A program made the position numbers and the translations under genes. 64,000 bases of DNA from Dipteris shenzhenensis. Lineage: Eukaryota; Polypodiophyta; Polypodiopsida; Gleicheniales. Location of the stretch: NCBI GenBank assembly GCA_047967505.1, contig CM106538.1; one strand, given 5' to 3'. A model generated the notes under the pieces. That model saw nothing but the letters and a program-made list of their open reading frames with translations, did not search any database and was not told where the DNA came from. Below, in pieces: positions 1-11,394 of this stretch (positions within the stretch are counted from its first letter, which is position 1; the number at the start of each line of letters is the position of its first letter).

Positions 1-2
1 TC

Positions 3-689
3 AATGATCGAGGAACTCATTTCCTCAATGAAACTATAGCGATCCTAACTAGTGAATTCATTATTATACATAGAAAGTTGACGCCATACTACCCTAGGAC
101 AAATGGCCTAGCTAAGAGCTCGAATAAAATGTGCTACAACATTATAACTTGCATGGTCGAAGCCAGTTGTACTAACTGGGAGCACAAGCTCATCGTAGCC
201 TTGTGGGCCTATCGAACATCTTATAAAGTGGACATAGACTGCACCCCCTTTAGCCTAGCCTTTGGGGTGGAAGCAGTAATGCCAATGGAATATGTAGTGC
301 CCAACATTCACAATAAAGTCAAGGAAAGGCTCAGCAAAAATGCCTTGGTAGAGCACTTAATTGATCTCAAACGGCTAGACGAGACAAGATTACGTGCAGC
401 CTACTATCTCCAGGTGGAGAAGGCATGATGAAAAAATGGTTTGACCGCAACCTCAAAAACAAGGACCTCAAGGAAGGATATCTTGCACTCCTCTATAGTG
501 TCCACAACACCAAACATAAGCTTAAATACAGGGGCATGGGTCCCTACTGCATGGTGGAGATAACTCCGGAAGGGGCATGCTGAATAGCTATCCTGGATGG
601 AGTAGAAATGGATGGCTACCTCAATGGGAGTAAATTGAAAAGATACTATAACCCCCCTCACCTTGCATACCCTCTAGGCCATCCATAGG
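3..689 (+). pseudogene. Ty3/gypsy integrase C-terminal remnant
   Basis: Reading frame 3 gives the second half of a Ty3/gypsy integrase: NDRGTHFLNE near the window edge, the TPYYPRTNG block that in intact elements leads to the catalytic Glu, a WAYRTS motif, and FGVEAVMPMEYVVP, a signature of plant Tat/Athila-type integrases. The same frame continues through in-frame stops at 426, 429 and 582 into an integrase tail (KKWFDRNLK, then GYLNGSKLKRYY), so it is one decayed gene. The position expected for the catalytic Glu (ANG.VE in the family) reads LAKSS here, so it is not conserved. The 5' part of the element lies left of the window. No LTR was recognised after it. Confidence 0.8.
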
Positions 690-847
690 GAAAAGCAGCT
701 TAAGGCCGAGGTGGCCAGGATGAAACATCAGGCCATCAAGATCAAACAACATATGCAAATGGCCTTGCTTAAGTCAACACTTGAGCATCTAGAACTAATT
801 GATGAACTAGTGGTAGAACCAGCCAGGTTGAATGTCCAATTGTAGGG

Positions 848-960
848 TCTAAGCTTATGCATCCAGGCACTTGTGGATCTGGGAGCAAGCCATAACTTCA
901 TCTCTCGCAAAGTTTGGGAAAAGCTCAATTACCCCTTGACAAAACATGCATACCTCAGGA
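848..960 (+). pseudogene. Retroelement aspartic protease remnant
   Basis: A short stretch translates to ALVDLGASHNFISRKVWEK, which matches the gypsy-type retropepsin active-site region (normally LVDSGASHNFIS); the Ser after Asp is Leu here. It follows the integrase remnant, whereas protease precedes integrase in an intact pol, so it belongs to a different insertion or a rearranged piece. Stops surround it and it cannot be functional. Confidence 0.55.
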
Positions 961-2055
961 TCTATGGAGCGCTCTAAGGTGGCTGGAACTTATGTGGAGA
1001 CACAGATTATGATGTGTATAGTTTTTAGACGATGGCTACAGTAGCAGCAAGTAGCGTAGGGTTTTGGATAATAAAACACCCTGTAGGGTTGAGACACTGT
1101 CATGATCACTATTAGGTTTAGGTGTTTCGTGGAGTCATGAGAGTATTTTAAGATGTTTGAGAACTACAAGGATACAACAAGTTGTTGTTCATATCATAGT
1201 ATGTCAAGTGGCTAGACATTTTGATTGACTGCATGAATTGTTTTGGGAAGAAGGCTTTTGATCCTCACTTTTATTTGTGAGCGATGTGTGTGTTTTTGCT
1301 CAGATGTTCTTCTTCGTTAGCTGTGGTTTATGACCCTTTTGTTTGGGTCCTCTAAGAATTTGTTGTTGACATAGAAAGTTTTCATGTAGCAGGCCTTTTT
1401 ACCTGTCTTCATCTTGAAGGGGCAGTTGGTAACCAAGCTTTGTTGGGCTAAGATTGAAGAGGAGGCAAATTAAACTCGTGCCACGTGGCTATTAAGTATG
1501 TCTATTTCATGAGCATGTAAAGCTTCTAATCTGGCATAGTTTTAGGTAGATGGAACAACAAAAATTAGATGCAACTTCCTGAGAAGATCACATAGATGAT
1601 AGAGGAGGTCTAGCTCATGGTGGTGTCTAGCTCATGACCGTGTTCCATACCTTTATTTTAGTGATGGCTTGGTGTTCAGAGACACCCTCTTGTCTCGCAA
1701 TGTAGTTTTCTTTTGTTTTTAAGCTGCTCTTTACTATTTCAATATTATTGTGCATCTTCACCATTCCACGCTATAGAAATTAGTTGTGTAGATCTTAATA
1801 GGAAGCATCTTGTCCTTACAAATAAGGCCTTCTCAAGTAGTGTAGGGGGATGAGGGGAGGAAAATCACTAGAGAGAGGATCCCTAAGCCAGTGGAGTTGA
1901 ACGCTCTATTAAGATGATTTGGAGGAGCAATGTAGACAAAGTGGAAGGCATGAACTCTGCTAAGTTTTTGCAATCAAGCAAAGGTAAAATGTAGAATCCT
2001 TGTCTACCAGAGGGTGAGAAAGGAGTCGGGGTCACCCTAGGTGCTTGAGGATTTG
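961..2055. other. No recognisable gene
   Basis: AT-rich sequence with stops in every frame. No retroelement motif, RNA gene or clear repeat was recognised. It may be the non-coding part of an old LTR element, but nothing in the sequence proves that. Confidence 0.4.
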
Positions 2056-2720
2056 TTAGGCTGAAAAGTGGTGATGGGAGATGGAGGGGACCAAGATCGG
2101 GAGAAGGAACCTCTTAATTTGATGAAACTCAATCTGAAAATATGCCATCTTTAACCACAATCTATCATTGTTAAGGGGCAGCATGGGTAGGGGATGCCAT
2201 AGGAGAACCCTATAGAAGGGGGATGCCATTAGGATTCTTCTTGGACTTTTCTTCTTCTTTGGCAAATCTCACTGAAAAAGGGAGCCATTTGGTTGCTGAG
2301 CATAATATGGTCATCAGGGATGTTAGGGTCAGCAACAATAACCCTAATTCTTGAGACCTCGTTAAACCTAACTGCCTTTGCTACAGAGGAGGTGAATGAG
2401 GGAGGGAGGAAAGCTATGTGGAAGGCTCCAATCATGGCCAAGACTTGGTGGTAAACTTGAGGAAGACTAGGGAACCTAATGAATAAAGAGGTGTTCGACC
2501 TGTCCTTCTCCACCAGGGCAAACCCTACTAAGAAAGGTGAAAGGAAGATCTACTTAGCTTGAAGCACCATAGCTACGACTTCAGGGAAACTAAGAATCAC
2601 CTAGAAGGACAAATGAATGTCTAAAACGTGTAAAGAGAGGTCCAAAGAAAGGGTAAAAGCATCAACTTCATAGTCTAAGTCCTAGAAGGGTGAATCTATG
2701 GATGCGTGTGAAGAGTGTAT
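2056..2720 (-). pseudogene. Degenerate ORF of a dispersed repeat, related to 46.1-46.5 kb
   Basis: On the minus strand two overlapping short frames (2513-2229 and 2265-2056) include AKAVRFNEVSRIRVIV. A related stretch, TEAVRYDGIPKVRVLV, occurs on the minus strand at 46089-46526, and the nucleotides around both (ACCCTAA ... TAACNGCCT) also align. Two diverged copies in one window point to a dispersed element. The protein family was not identified; a LINE or retroelement ORF1 is possible. Frames are broken, so no function is inferred. Confidence 0.35.
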
Positions 2721-2934
2721 GGAAATCTCAAGTTCCACATAGTTTTAAAGTTGTTGCAACTAAATTCATATTTGAAAAAAATACATGGGACAAGGGTTCT
2801 CTTAGTGGGTAATCATTCCCCAATCTTTGATGGGAGGCTGACTTGAAACGATTTATGTGTATGTATGTCACTTGCATAGCATTGAGCAAGAAAAAGCACG
2901 TGCATGCATGCAAGTGTGCGTGCGTGTGTGTGTG

Positions 2935-3330
2935 TGTGTGTGTGGAAGACAAGACAACAACCCCTTTTGCATAGTGAAAAGACAAAAGAGTGAGGGTAAA
3001 GGATAGAAGAGAACATTATAGAATTAAGGAAGAGTTTGAGTATGTAGGTAAAGCATCTACGAAATTGCATAAAAAGTATATAAGAGCTTTGATAAGAAAT
3101 GACAATAATGTTTTTGCAAAACAAATTAGAGCTTCGTGAAGTCCTGATTAGCATCTCTTTTATTGAAGAGGAGAGTCTGCATACCTACCACCATCCAACA
3201 AGAAAACATGGTAAGAACCAGCTTGACTTTAATTGGGAAGACAGGTGTCATAAACACCTCTCCCTTGTTATCAGGGTCATAATAAAATAGTTAAACATAC
3301 ACTTAAACAACTCGATGTAGACTTTAAAGG
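2935..3330. repeat. Non-coding repeat, copy A (truncated)
   Basis: First of three diverged direct copies of one sequence. It starts right after a TG microsatellite (about 2917-2943) with GTGGAAGACAAGACAACAAC and ends near the TTAAAGGTGTAAAAAAAGGG block. It lacks the left and right extensions present in copies B and C. Small ORFs on the minus strand are conserved only because the DNA is; they show no protein motif. Confidence 0.75.
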
Positions 3331-3358
3331 TGTAAAAAAAGGGGCTTAGAGAGAATTT

Positions 3359-4060
3359 GATTGGAGCAAAACATCCCATGAAATTTTCTGAAAGAAAAAC
3401 AAGATACCAGTTGGAGAAAGGAGTCAAGAAGCCAAAAAAGGCCTTAATGACTTAAGTGTACTATGTGCAACCATGTAGAGTTGCAGGGGAAAGGACATGT
3501 GTGTGGAAGACAAGACAACAACCCCTTTTGGATAGTGAAAAGACAAAAGAGTGAGGGTAAAGGATAGAAGAGAACATTATAGAATTAAGGAAGAGTTTGA
3601 GTATGTAGGTAAAGCAGCTACGAAATTGCATAAAAAGTATATAAGACCTTTGATAAGAAAGGACAAAAATGTTTTTGGAAAAAAAATTTGCAAAACAAAT
3701 TGGAGCTTGGTGAAGTCCTAACAAGCATCTCTTTTATTGAAGAGGAGAGTCTACATACTAGCTTAACTTTAATTGGGAAGACAGGTGTCATAAACACCAC
3801 TCCCTTGTTATCAGGGTCACAATAAAATAGTGGCTTAAACACAGACTTAAACAACTCGATATAGACTTTAAAGGTGTAAAAAAAGGGGCCTAGAGAGAAT
3901 TTGAGAAAAAGAAAAAATGATTTAAAAAGTTAGTTTTTAAAAATCAATAAAAATAATTGGGGGGAAATCAAGTGAAATTAGAAAAAATTATGGGAAAGGA
4001 AGAGGGAAAAATAGGGAAGAAAATATGAGAATATTGGTTAAAGATGAGCGGAGGGGAGGG

Positions 4061-4099
<39 letters not shown>

Positions 4100-4264
4100 G
4101 AGCTTTAAGAAAGAAATTGAAAAAAAATTAGGAGGAATCAAAAAAAATTAGGGAGTTTGTGAGATAGAAGGAAAAGGAATTAGAAAAAATAAGAAAAGAA
4201 AAATTTAAGAAATTAAGTGGATGCAAAAAAAAAAAGAGAGTAGTAAGTGTGTGTGTGTGTGTGC
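3359..4264. repeat. Non-coding repeat, copy B
   Basis: Starts at GATTGGAGCAAAACATCCCA, contains the copy A core at about 3490-3900, then an A/G-rich tail with an AG run (about 4069-4096), and ends in a GT run (about 4249-4263) followed by unrelated DNA. Copy C is collinear with it about 1347 bp downstream. Because copy B carries the GT run without a LINE in it, it shows what the copy C end looked like before LINE insertion. Confidence 0.75.
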
Positions 4265-4705
4265 ACATGTGTACCCACCTTTGCCCCAATAGGATACAAC
4301 ACAATAGGTCAGATAGTAGGTCATCACCTAGTGTGATGACCTAGTATCTACTAAAAAGGACTAGTAATGTTTTAGAAGTGTCAAATAAGCACTGGAAAAA
4401 GAGTAAGGGAAGTTCTTGAGTAAGACATGCGATTTTGAAGCAATGGGAGCTATTGGTTTTGCAAGTAATTAGGGGAAAAAAGAGTTTATATGATAACCAT
4501 AACAGGGATGGAGTGGGATAATCTGGGAATTGTTTGGGATGGAAGACTTCTTAGAAAGAAGAAAAAACCAAAAGAAAGAGAAAATTACTCGACGAGCAAT
4601 GAAGTGAGTCAAAAGGAAACACCATGATGACTTGAATGTAATAATTGCAACCATCCAAAGATGTTTGGGATGAGGGAGAAGGAGCCAGAAAAGGGTTGTT
4701 GAGAG
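4265..4705. other. Spacer between repeat copies, no gene seen
   Basis: About 440 bp between the GT tail of copy B and the start of copy C. No coding motif was found. A piece around 4620-4660 (GACTTGAATGTAATAATTGC) resembles the GACTTAAGTGTACTATGTGC segment inside copies B and C, suggesting part of the spacer is a more diverged member of the same repeat. Confidence 0.4.
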
Positions 4706-5511
4706 CTTCTAATTGGAGCGAAACATCCCATGAAAATTTCTGAAAGAAAAACAGGACACGAGTTAGAGAAAGGAGTCAAGAAGCCAAAAAAGGTCTTAAT
4801 GACTTAAGTGTACTATGTGCAACCATCTAGAGTTGCAGGGGAAAGGACATGTGTATGGAAGACAAGACAACAACCCCTTCTGCATAGTGAAAAGACAAAA
4901 GAGTGAGAGTAAAGGATAGAAGAGAACATTATAGAATTAAGGAAGAGTTTGAATATGTAGGTAAAGCAGCAATTTGCATAAAAAGTAATAAGAGCTTTGA
5001 TAAGAAATGACAACAATGTTTTTGAAAAAAAAAAATTGCAAAACAAATTAGAGCTTAATGAAGTCTTGATAAGCATCTCTTTCATTGAAGAGGAGAGTTT
5101 GCATACCTACCACCATCCAACAAGAAAACATGGTAAGAACCAGCTTAACAATAAAATAGTGGCTTAAACACAAACTTAAACAGCTCGATGTAGACTTTAA
5201 AGGTGTTAAAAAAGGGGCCTAGAGAGAATTCAAAAAAAAGAAAAAATAATATTAAAAGTTAGTTTTAAAAAATTAATAAAAATAATTGAAGGAAAATCAA
5301 GTGAAATTAGGGGAAATCGTGGGAAAGGAAGAGGGAAAAATAAGGAAGAAAATATGAGAAAATTGGTTAAAGATGGGGGGTGGGGGGGAGAGAGAGAGAG
5401 AGAGAGAAGGAAATTTTGAGATTTTTAGAAAAAATAGGAAAAGAAAAAAAAAGAAATTAAGTGAATGCAAAAGAAAAAGGAGAATAATAAGTGTGTGTGT
5501 GTGTGTGTGTG
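4706..5511. repeat. Non-coding repeat, copy C, ending in a GT run
   Basis: Collinear with copy B from ATTGGAGCGAAACATCCCAT through the AG run (about 5391-5406) to the terminal GT microsatellite at 5491-5511. The sequence changes abruptly at 5512 into a LINE-A copy, and GT repeats resume after that element's A-run at 7300. The GT run was therefore the integration site. Confidence 0.75.
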
Positions 5512-7299
5512 GAGGGAGCGATGGAGCCTGACATCTCTCTCCCTGGTGCTGTTCTGTCCCTTTCACCTATTTAGCCTGTACAATCTCTGCCTGATCAGTT
5601 TCCACCTATGCCCGTACAGTTTATGTCGCTTCTTGTACAGTTTGCACCACAATCTACGCCGCCCATTCAATCTACAATACAAGCATCCGTGCAATTTATG
5701 TCGCTCATAACGTCTACGCCAATACATGATTTGCCATGTTCTGCTCGACCTATTTCAGCATCCTTTTATTTCTCCACTTCTCCTTTGTTGAATGTTGACC
5801 CAAAGATTTGTTGCTATAATCGCAAACGTCATGGTATCTCTCAGTCCTCTATTCCCCAAGACAACATGCCTAAGTGTTCTGCTTTGGATTTTCCTTCTTC
5901 TATTTTTCAGAAGGATCTCCTTGGTCGCCTGTGTTCTGAATCCGTTCAAAGTAATCCTTCTCAAGGTTTTCTACTTTCTCGTGCCCTTTCATCCCAACCA
6001 ATTCTATCCACAATTCTCAGGCCCAACAGTTGGGGGTTTGTTTATATGTCATGGGCAGATAATGACAGTTCCCACTTTGCGTGCTTGGACTAAATTTGCA
6101 GTTGGTGCTGGCAAAATTTCTTCTTTTATCTTTCTGGAAAAGGGTTTCTATTATGCTCACTGTACAGAAATTGAGACAGTTTTTCAATTGGTGAGCATGG
6201 AAGGAGTTCGTGGTGCAGGTCATTTGGCAATGGTGATGCCTTGGGATCCTCTTTTTGATCCGGCACAGTTTCTTCTTTGACAATGTCCAGTGTAAGTTTC
6301 ACTAAAGGATTTGCCAGTTCCTTTTCTTGTGCATATACATTCTCTGGCAACCCTTCTTGGTAGAGTGTTTTTAATCCCTAAGATGGATGCTTTTGTTTCT
6401 AGCAGAGATGTTCATGTTTGTGTGATGTGGGATATGGAGCAACCTATTCCTACATGCTTGGATGTGGATTTTGGTTTTGCTCAGCCTTTTCGGATTCATC
6501 TGCAATTTTCTTATTTTCCAAATGCTTGCTATAAATGCAGACAACTGGGTCATTTTGCACGGGGCTGCACTTCTACTCAAGCAGTTCCGGCAACTGATTT
6601 TTCTTCTTCTGGGATACAGGTAGTCAAGCAATCTTCCAAACCAGATAAGGTATGGAAGCAGGTTAAAGATGTTTCAGTGCCAGATTGTTCTCAGGTTAGT
6701 CCCTTTGTTGTTAAAGAAGCTCGAGATTCAGTCTATTATTGAGCATACTCAACATACTTCTCTTATAGGATATGGAGTTACATGTTGAAAAGGGGCTTAA
6801 ATAGGATGATGCACATGGTGAAGCTGTAATGATGTGTCATAATTTATCAGTTGCTGCAGCTCCTATGTCAGAGTGTGTAGATGTTACTCAAGTCCCTATG
6901 CCTGTGAAGACGGTGCCAAAGTCTCTTTTTGTTCAGGATGCAAATGTTCCTTTCTCATTGGATTCTTTTCATCCTTGGTTGAGACAGGTTTTTGACCCTA
7001 TGGTTCAAAAATTCAGGTTGCCAGCTTATACCAAGAAGAATCACAAGGGGGAAAAACAGCTTTATTTTATTGACGGTGATGTCACTCTATTGCATCACTT
7101 TTTGCAAGTAATTAAATTTAAATTGGAGGATGTGTTGTTAGATCCTCCTCCTAATGATATGTAAATTTTATCTTAGTAGCCTCATGAGTTTTTCTCTCTA
7201 AGGCTTGCTTGTAAATTTTATCTTTGTACTCAATGGTGGGTTTTCACCTCGCATGAGGTTTCCCACAAAGAAATATAAGATTTCACTTTGTTTTAAAAA
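5512..7299 (+). mobile_element. LINE-A copy 1: ORF1-only (half-LINE) element
   Basis: A non-LTR element bounded on the left by GT repeats (5491-5511) and on the right by a short A-run (7295-7299) and GT/GA repeats. It carries an ORF1 region and then a 3' tail (ATAAGATTTCAC before the A-run) resembling the AAAGATTTC-type 3' ends of other LINE-A copies. No endonuclease or RT sequence lies between ORF1 and the tail, so ORF2 is absent. This is the arrangement of half-LINE elements such as mammalian HAL1. It was presumably mobilised by the enzyme of a full-length relative. Confidence 0.65.
5608..7164 (+). pseudogene. LINE-A ORF1 (RNA-binding protein), frameshifted
   Basis: Several frames joined by frameshifts encode an L1-type ORF1 protein: a repetitive N-terminus (VQFMSL repeats encoded by GTACAGTTT motifs), a DUF4283-like region with MPWDPLFDP around 6230-6260, then FGFAQPFRIHLQFSYFP leading into the zinc knuckle CYKCRQLGHFARGC (about 6528-6570), and a less conserved tail ending at 7164. 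In plant LINEs such proteins bind the element RNA. Stops and frameshifts (for example at 6093, 6280 and 6742) make this copy non-functional. Confidence 0.7.

Positions 7300-7378
<79 letters not shown>
7300..7378. repeat. Compound TG/GA microsatellite
   Basis: A TG run (about 7300-7334) passes directly into a GA run (about 7335-7378). It lies between LINE-A copies 1 and 2 and is the longest microsatellite spacer in the LINE array. Confidence 0.95.
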
Positions 7379-7381
<3 letters not shown>

Positions 7382-7394
7382 ATGCTACCTAGCA

Positions 7395-9720
7395 AAATTA
7401 GCAAATGCCAGATGCTTGGAAGAAAGGGCTAGTTAAGCTAATTCCCAAGAAGCATCTTTGTGAATCATTATTGGCTGATTGGAGGCCTATTACAGTCATG
7501 CCACTTATCTATTATCTATAAGATGATTGCAAAAATGGTTGATAGACTAAAAGTTTTCCTGCATGATGGTCTACATCCTACCCAATATGGCTTTATTCCT
7601 TGTCACAAACACATCACTGATAATATTGCAAATGCTTGTGTTGGGATAGAATATAACAAGTATACGCAGTAGAATGTACTCTTGCTGCAAGTGGACATAG
7701 CCAAAGCTTTTGATACTGTGTACTGGGATTTCATCTCGTAGACTTTGCGTTCTTTAGGATTTGGGCATTGAATGCAGCATTTATTTACTGGCTCTACAGT
7801 GATAGTAAAGCCGCGTGCATTTTATCAGGAGATGTTTATGGCCAATGGACTTTATATCAATCCATGAGACAGGGATACCCTCTTAGCAGATTGTTTTATG
7901 AAAAAACTACTCATCAATACTTTGTTATATTGATCATCTTGTGGATACAGATGTCTTACATGGTTTGCAGATACATGGCAGAAAGCCCATTATTACGCAA
8001 GCTTATGCTGATGATTCATTCTTTGCTCCTATGAACACAAAACTGATCTTTTGCAACTCATGAAGACTTTAAATTTGTATGGAATAGTTGCTGGCTTGCA
8101 GGTAAACTTGCAAAATTCTAAGCTTCTGCCTTTGCATGCTAAGGATTGGCATAGTTCTTTGTGGCCAGGGGAAATTATTTTGCCCAACCAGCTTGTTCGG
8201 CATCTTGGCTATCCTTTGAGATGGCATATCACTCACCATCAGCAAATAGATTAGAATATTGGAAACTAGCCACTTGGCCTCTCCATGTTCGTCTCCAAAT
8301 TGTGCAATCAATTTTGGTGGCTTATATTCAGTTTTTCCTACCTTTGATGATGTTTGGAAAAGAAGACATGTCTTCTTTCATATCCACTATTATGGAGACT
8401 TTCTGGTGCTCGAAACATGGCTGTAAGAGTATCGAATTACTCTCTATGGAGCATTTGTGCTTGCCAAAGATGCATGGTGGCTTGAACATATTGAATAGTC
8501 ACATCCATATTTTGGCTCACAAGGAAAAAATGATACTGTAATTTTTACAAGGTGATCAACCTTGGGCTGCCATGATATCTCATTTGCTTTTGGGCACCTG
8601 GCATCCCACTCCATAGGATTTCATTATGGGTTATATTGATGGCACAGTTAAAGGCTGTCCTTTTGTTTCTAAAATGTTATTAGCCTGGAAGGAGACTCTT
8701 TCTCATCTCAAATGAAATGGGCGTTAGTTCTAGGTGGAAATTCCTTGTGGGCTGAGAACTTGCACTGGTCAAAAGCATTTGATTGACCACTTGCTTTGCA
8801 AAAACCCAGCCTCTAAAGGAATTACTCTTGTTAGTGATGTCCTTCATGATGATGTTACTTTCTTGCGTTTTCCTTTGGCATCCACATAGTATGGATTGCG
8901 GATGCATTATTGACTCCTTTGGCACTATCTTTGTCAGATGCTTCATTCTTTTTTACTGATACCCATATTGAAAATTATGTATTACCTTACTGATTGCTCT
9001 TTGCATCGCAAGGGTTCTTCTCACCCATTACGCTTGGTTGATTCTTCAATGGTTGGTCTATACAAGACTTTGATGTCTCCTCCTTGGATATTGCATCATG
9101 TGAATTAGCTTTGGTCTTTAGATCGTAATGCCAAATGGTAGCATGAAAGATTGCAGTAGCTCTCATCATTCAAACTTCCACTTCGTCAACAGAGGTTTTT
9201 CTATGGCAAGTGATGCTTGGTGTTATTCCCTTTGACCAACTCTTGGCTTGTCGACGTATTGCTCTAGCTTTATGCCACAGATGTTTGGCTTCTAGGAAAT
9301 CCTTGCTCCATCTTTTTTAGACTTGTCATGTCACTCGTGACTTCATGTTATCTCTCTAGTAGTTTCTTAGGGCTCACTTTCCAACTGTTGCCTTCGGCAA
9401 GATTTTTTAGATCTTTGGCATCCACCAACTACGAGCCTCTGATCTATTTTTCATTTGGGTTCAATATTAGGCACTTTGGACTCTATGGAAAGACATGAAC
9501 CACATAGTCTTTCATGAGCCTACTTCTTCCATGTTCTACTATTTTTGGATGTCAATCCTTTTATGATTTCCTATCTATTCACCAGATAGATTATACTATC
9601 TACTTGTCCTATCTACTTGTCCTACAATGAAACTTTCTGATTTTGTATTGTCTGATCTTCACTTTGGGGACGGTTCTTTTGTAATATAAAGACACATGGA
9701 TTTTCATACCCCCAAAAAAA
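7395..9720 (+). mobile_element. LINE-A copy 2, 5'-truncated (RT to 3' end)
   Basis: Starts within the RT domain (GLVKLIPKK-like at about 7425, then WRPIT) and runs through the RT palm with QAYADDSFF (about 8000-8020, frame 3), the thumb region, the degenerate zf-RVT zinc-binding region around 9200-9330, and a 3' UTR ending in CCCCCAAAAAAA at 9720. Many stops and frameshifts. It corresponds to the ORF2 3' half of LINE-A copy 5. A GT-rich spacer (GTTTGTGCATGTGTATATG) follows the A-tail. Confidence 0.8.
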
Positions 9721-9740
9721 GTTTGTGCATGTGTATATGA

Positions 9741-9819
9741 GTAGCAGATGTTTCACTTTGAGGCAACTATGAATGTACATTCTTCTTAAAGAAAGATTCT
9801 TTCATCCCCCCAAAAAAAA
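9741..9819 (+). mobile_element. LINE-A copy 3, 3'-UTR-only insertion
   Basis: Only about 79 bp: AACTATGAATGTA matches the LINE-A 3' UTR at 51452-51465, followed by AAGATTCTTTCATCCCCCC and an A-run (9812-9819). It is a very short 5'-truncated copy with its own A-tail, flanked by GT-rich DNA on both sides (9721-9740 and 9820-9829). Confidence 0.65.
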
Positions 9820-9829
9820 GTGTGTGTGT

Positions 9830-11382
9830 ATGGTTGGAGCATTACTCGCCATCAACGGATTGACTGGGTTCTTCCTCAATTAAGAAAAACTAGAATATTG
9901 GACGTTGGCCACTTGGCCGATGCATGTCCGTCTTCGCATTATTCAGTCTATCTTGGTGGCTTATATTCATTTTATCTACCATTGATTTTTTTCACTAAGA
10001 AGGATTTGTCTTCCTTCATGTCCACCATTATGAAAATTTCTGGTAGTCAAAGCATCGTAAGAAAAGCTTGCCGATTCTTCCAGTACAGAGATTGTGCTCA
10101 CCTTAATTGCATGGAGGGTTGAATATTCTTAATATACATGTGCACATTTTAGCTCACAAAGGCAAAATGATGCTTCAGTTTCTTCAAGATGATCAACCTT
10201 GTGCTGCCATGATGCGTTCCTTGTTAGTTCACATCACCAATCTTGCATTTGGTTTTTGGCAATCCACGCAGTGGGATTTTCTTTTGGGCTGCATTGAAGG
10301 CAAAATCAAAGGTTGTCCTATGGTTTCTCAGATCTTTTTTGATTGGAAGCAGATTCTTTCACACTTAGTATGGAATGGAAGAGACTCTTTATAGGGTAAC
10401 TCTTTGAGCATCCATTGGTCACAAGTTTTTTCTACTCCCTTGGCTTTGCAGGAGCCTCAACACTCTTATTTTCTTAATATAAAAGGGATTTCCACAGTTG
10501 TAGATGTTATTAATGATGATGAAACTCTTTTATCCTTCCCTTTGGCTGCTGCAAAATATGGTTTGGGTATGTACTTTCGCCCAATCTAGAAAGTCATTAC
10601 TTGAATGGTTCATCCATTTCAGCTAGTACCGCTTTTAGAACTTCAAGACAGGCTTCAGGATTGGACCCTTCTTCCTTTATACTTATCCATTCATCCTTTG
10701 AACCTGTCTAATAAAACCGTCTCTTCTTTATATAAAGTGTTGTTATCACCACCTTGGGTGTCAGACAGAGCCAATTAGATTTGGGCATTGCAACGTCCAC
10801 TCAAATGGTGGAGAAAGAGATTCAAGCAGATTTGGCACTCTAAGGTTCCATTATGCCAACAGGTTTTTTAATGGCATGTTCTGCTGGAGATTGTACCATC
10901 AGGACATCTTTTATCTAGCAGACGTATTGCTCTTGCTATCTGTCACATCGGTGTTAAGCTCCCAGAAATCTGTATCTCAAAGACACATAATTTCTCGGGC
11001 ATCCTTCGAGACAGATTGAGATTGAGATTCTCTCAAGCTATTTTTGGCAAGATTTCTGGTTGTTTGGGATATATCCTAAATGGCCAGACTTTGATCTCTG
11101 TTCTTTACCTGGGTTCGCTACTGGGCGCACTTTGGACTCTCTGGAAAGCTAGAAATCACAGCATCTTTAGTGATCCAGTCTTTTCTACTTTTGTTTTCTT
11201 CCATCGTTCTTTGCAGCAAATTGCTCTTCAATTGTTTGCAAACTCACTGCATAGATCAGGATGTATATTTGTCCTACATGAACATTTCGCTTGATGTACT
11301 ATTTCAGCTTACCAGTTTTTTGTCAATAGCTATCTTGTAATATAAAGCACTCAAAGATTTTAGTATTTAAATAATAAAAAAA
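9830..11382 (+). mobile_element. LINE-A copy 4, 5'-truncated (RT thumb to 3' end)
   Basis: Begins immediately after a GT run (9820-9829) with WSITRHQRIDWVLPQLRK, the region just C-terminal to the RT palm in copies 5 and 2. It continues through MHGGLNILNIHVHILAHKGK and FLQDDQP, the LDTLWTLWKARNHSIF-like C-terminus (about 11130) and the 3' UTR, ending in an A-run at 11376-11382 and then CGTGTGTGTCT. Stops break the frame. Frame fragments at 9830-10122, 10107-10394 and 11016-11294 are pieces of one ORF2. Confidence 0.8.
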
Positions 11383-11394
11383 CGTGTGTGTCTC

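Noticed and set aside
7300-7378. CRISPR-like or regulatory direct repeat array
   Set aside because: It is a simple TG/GA microsatellite with no spacers; the window is eukaryotic.
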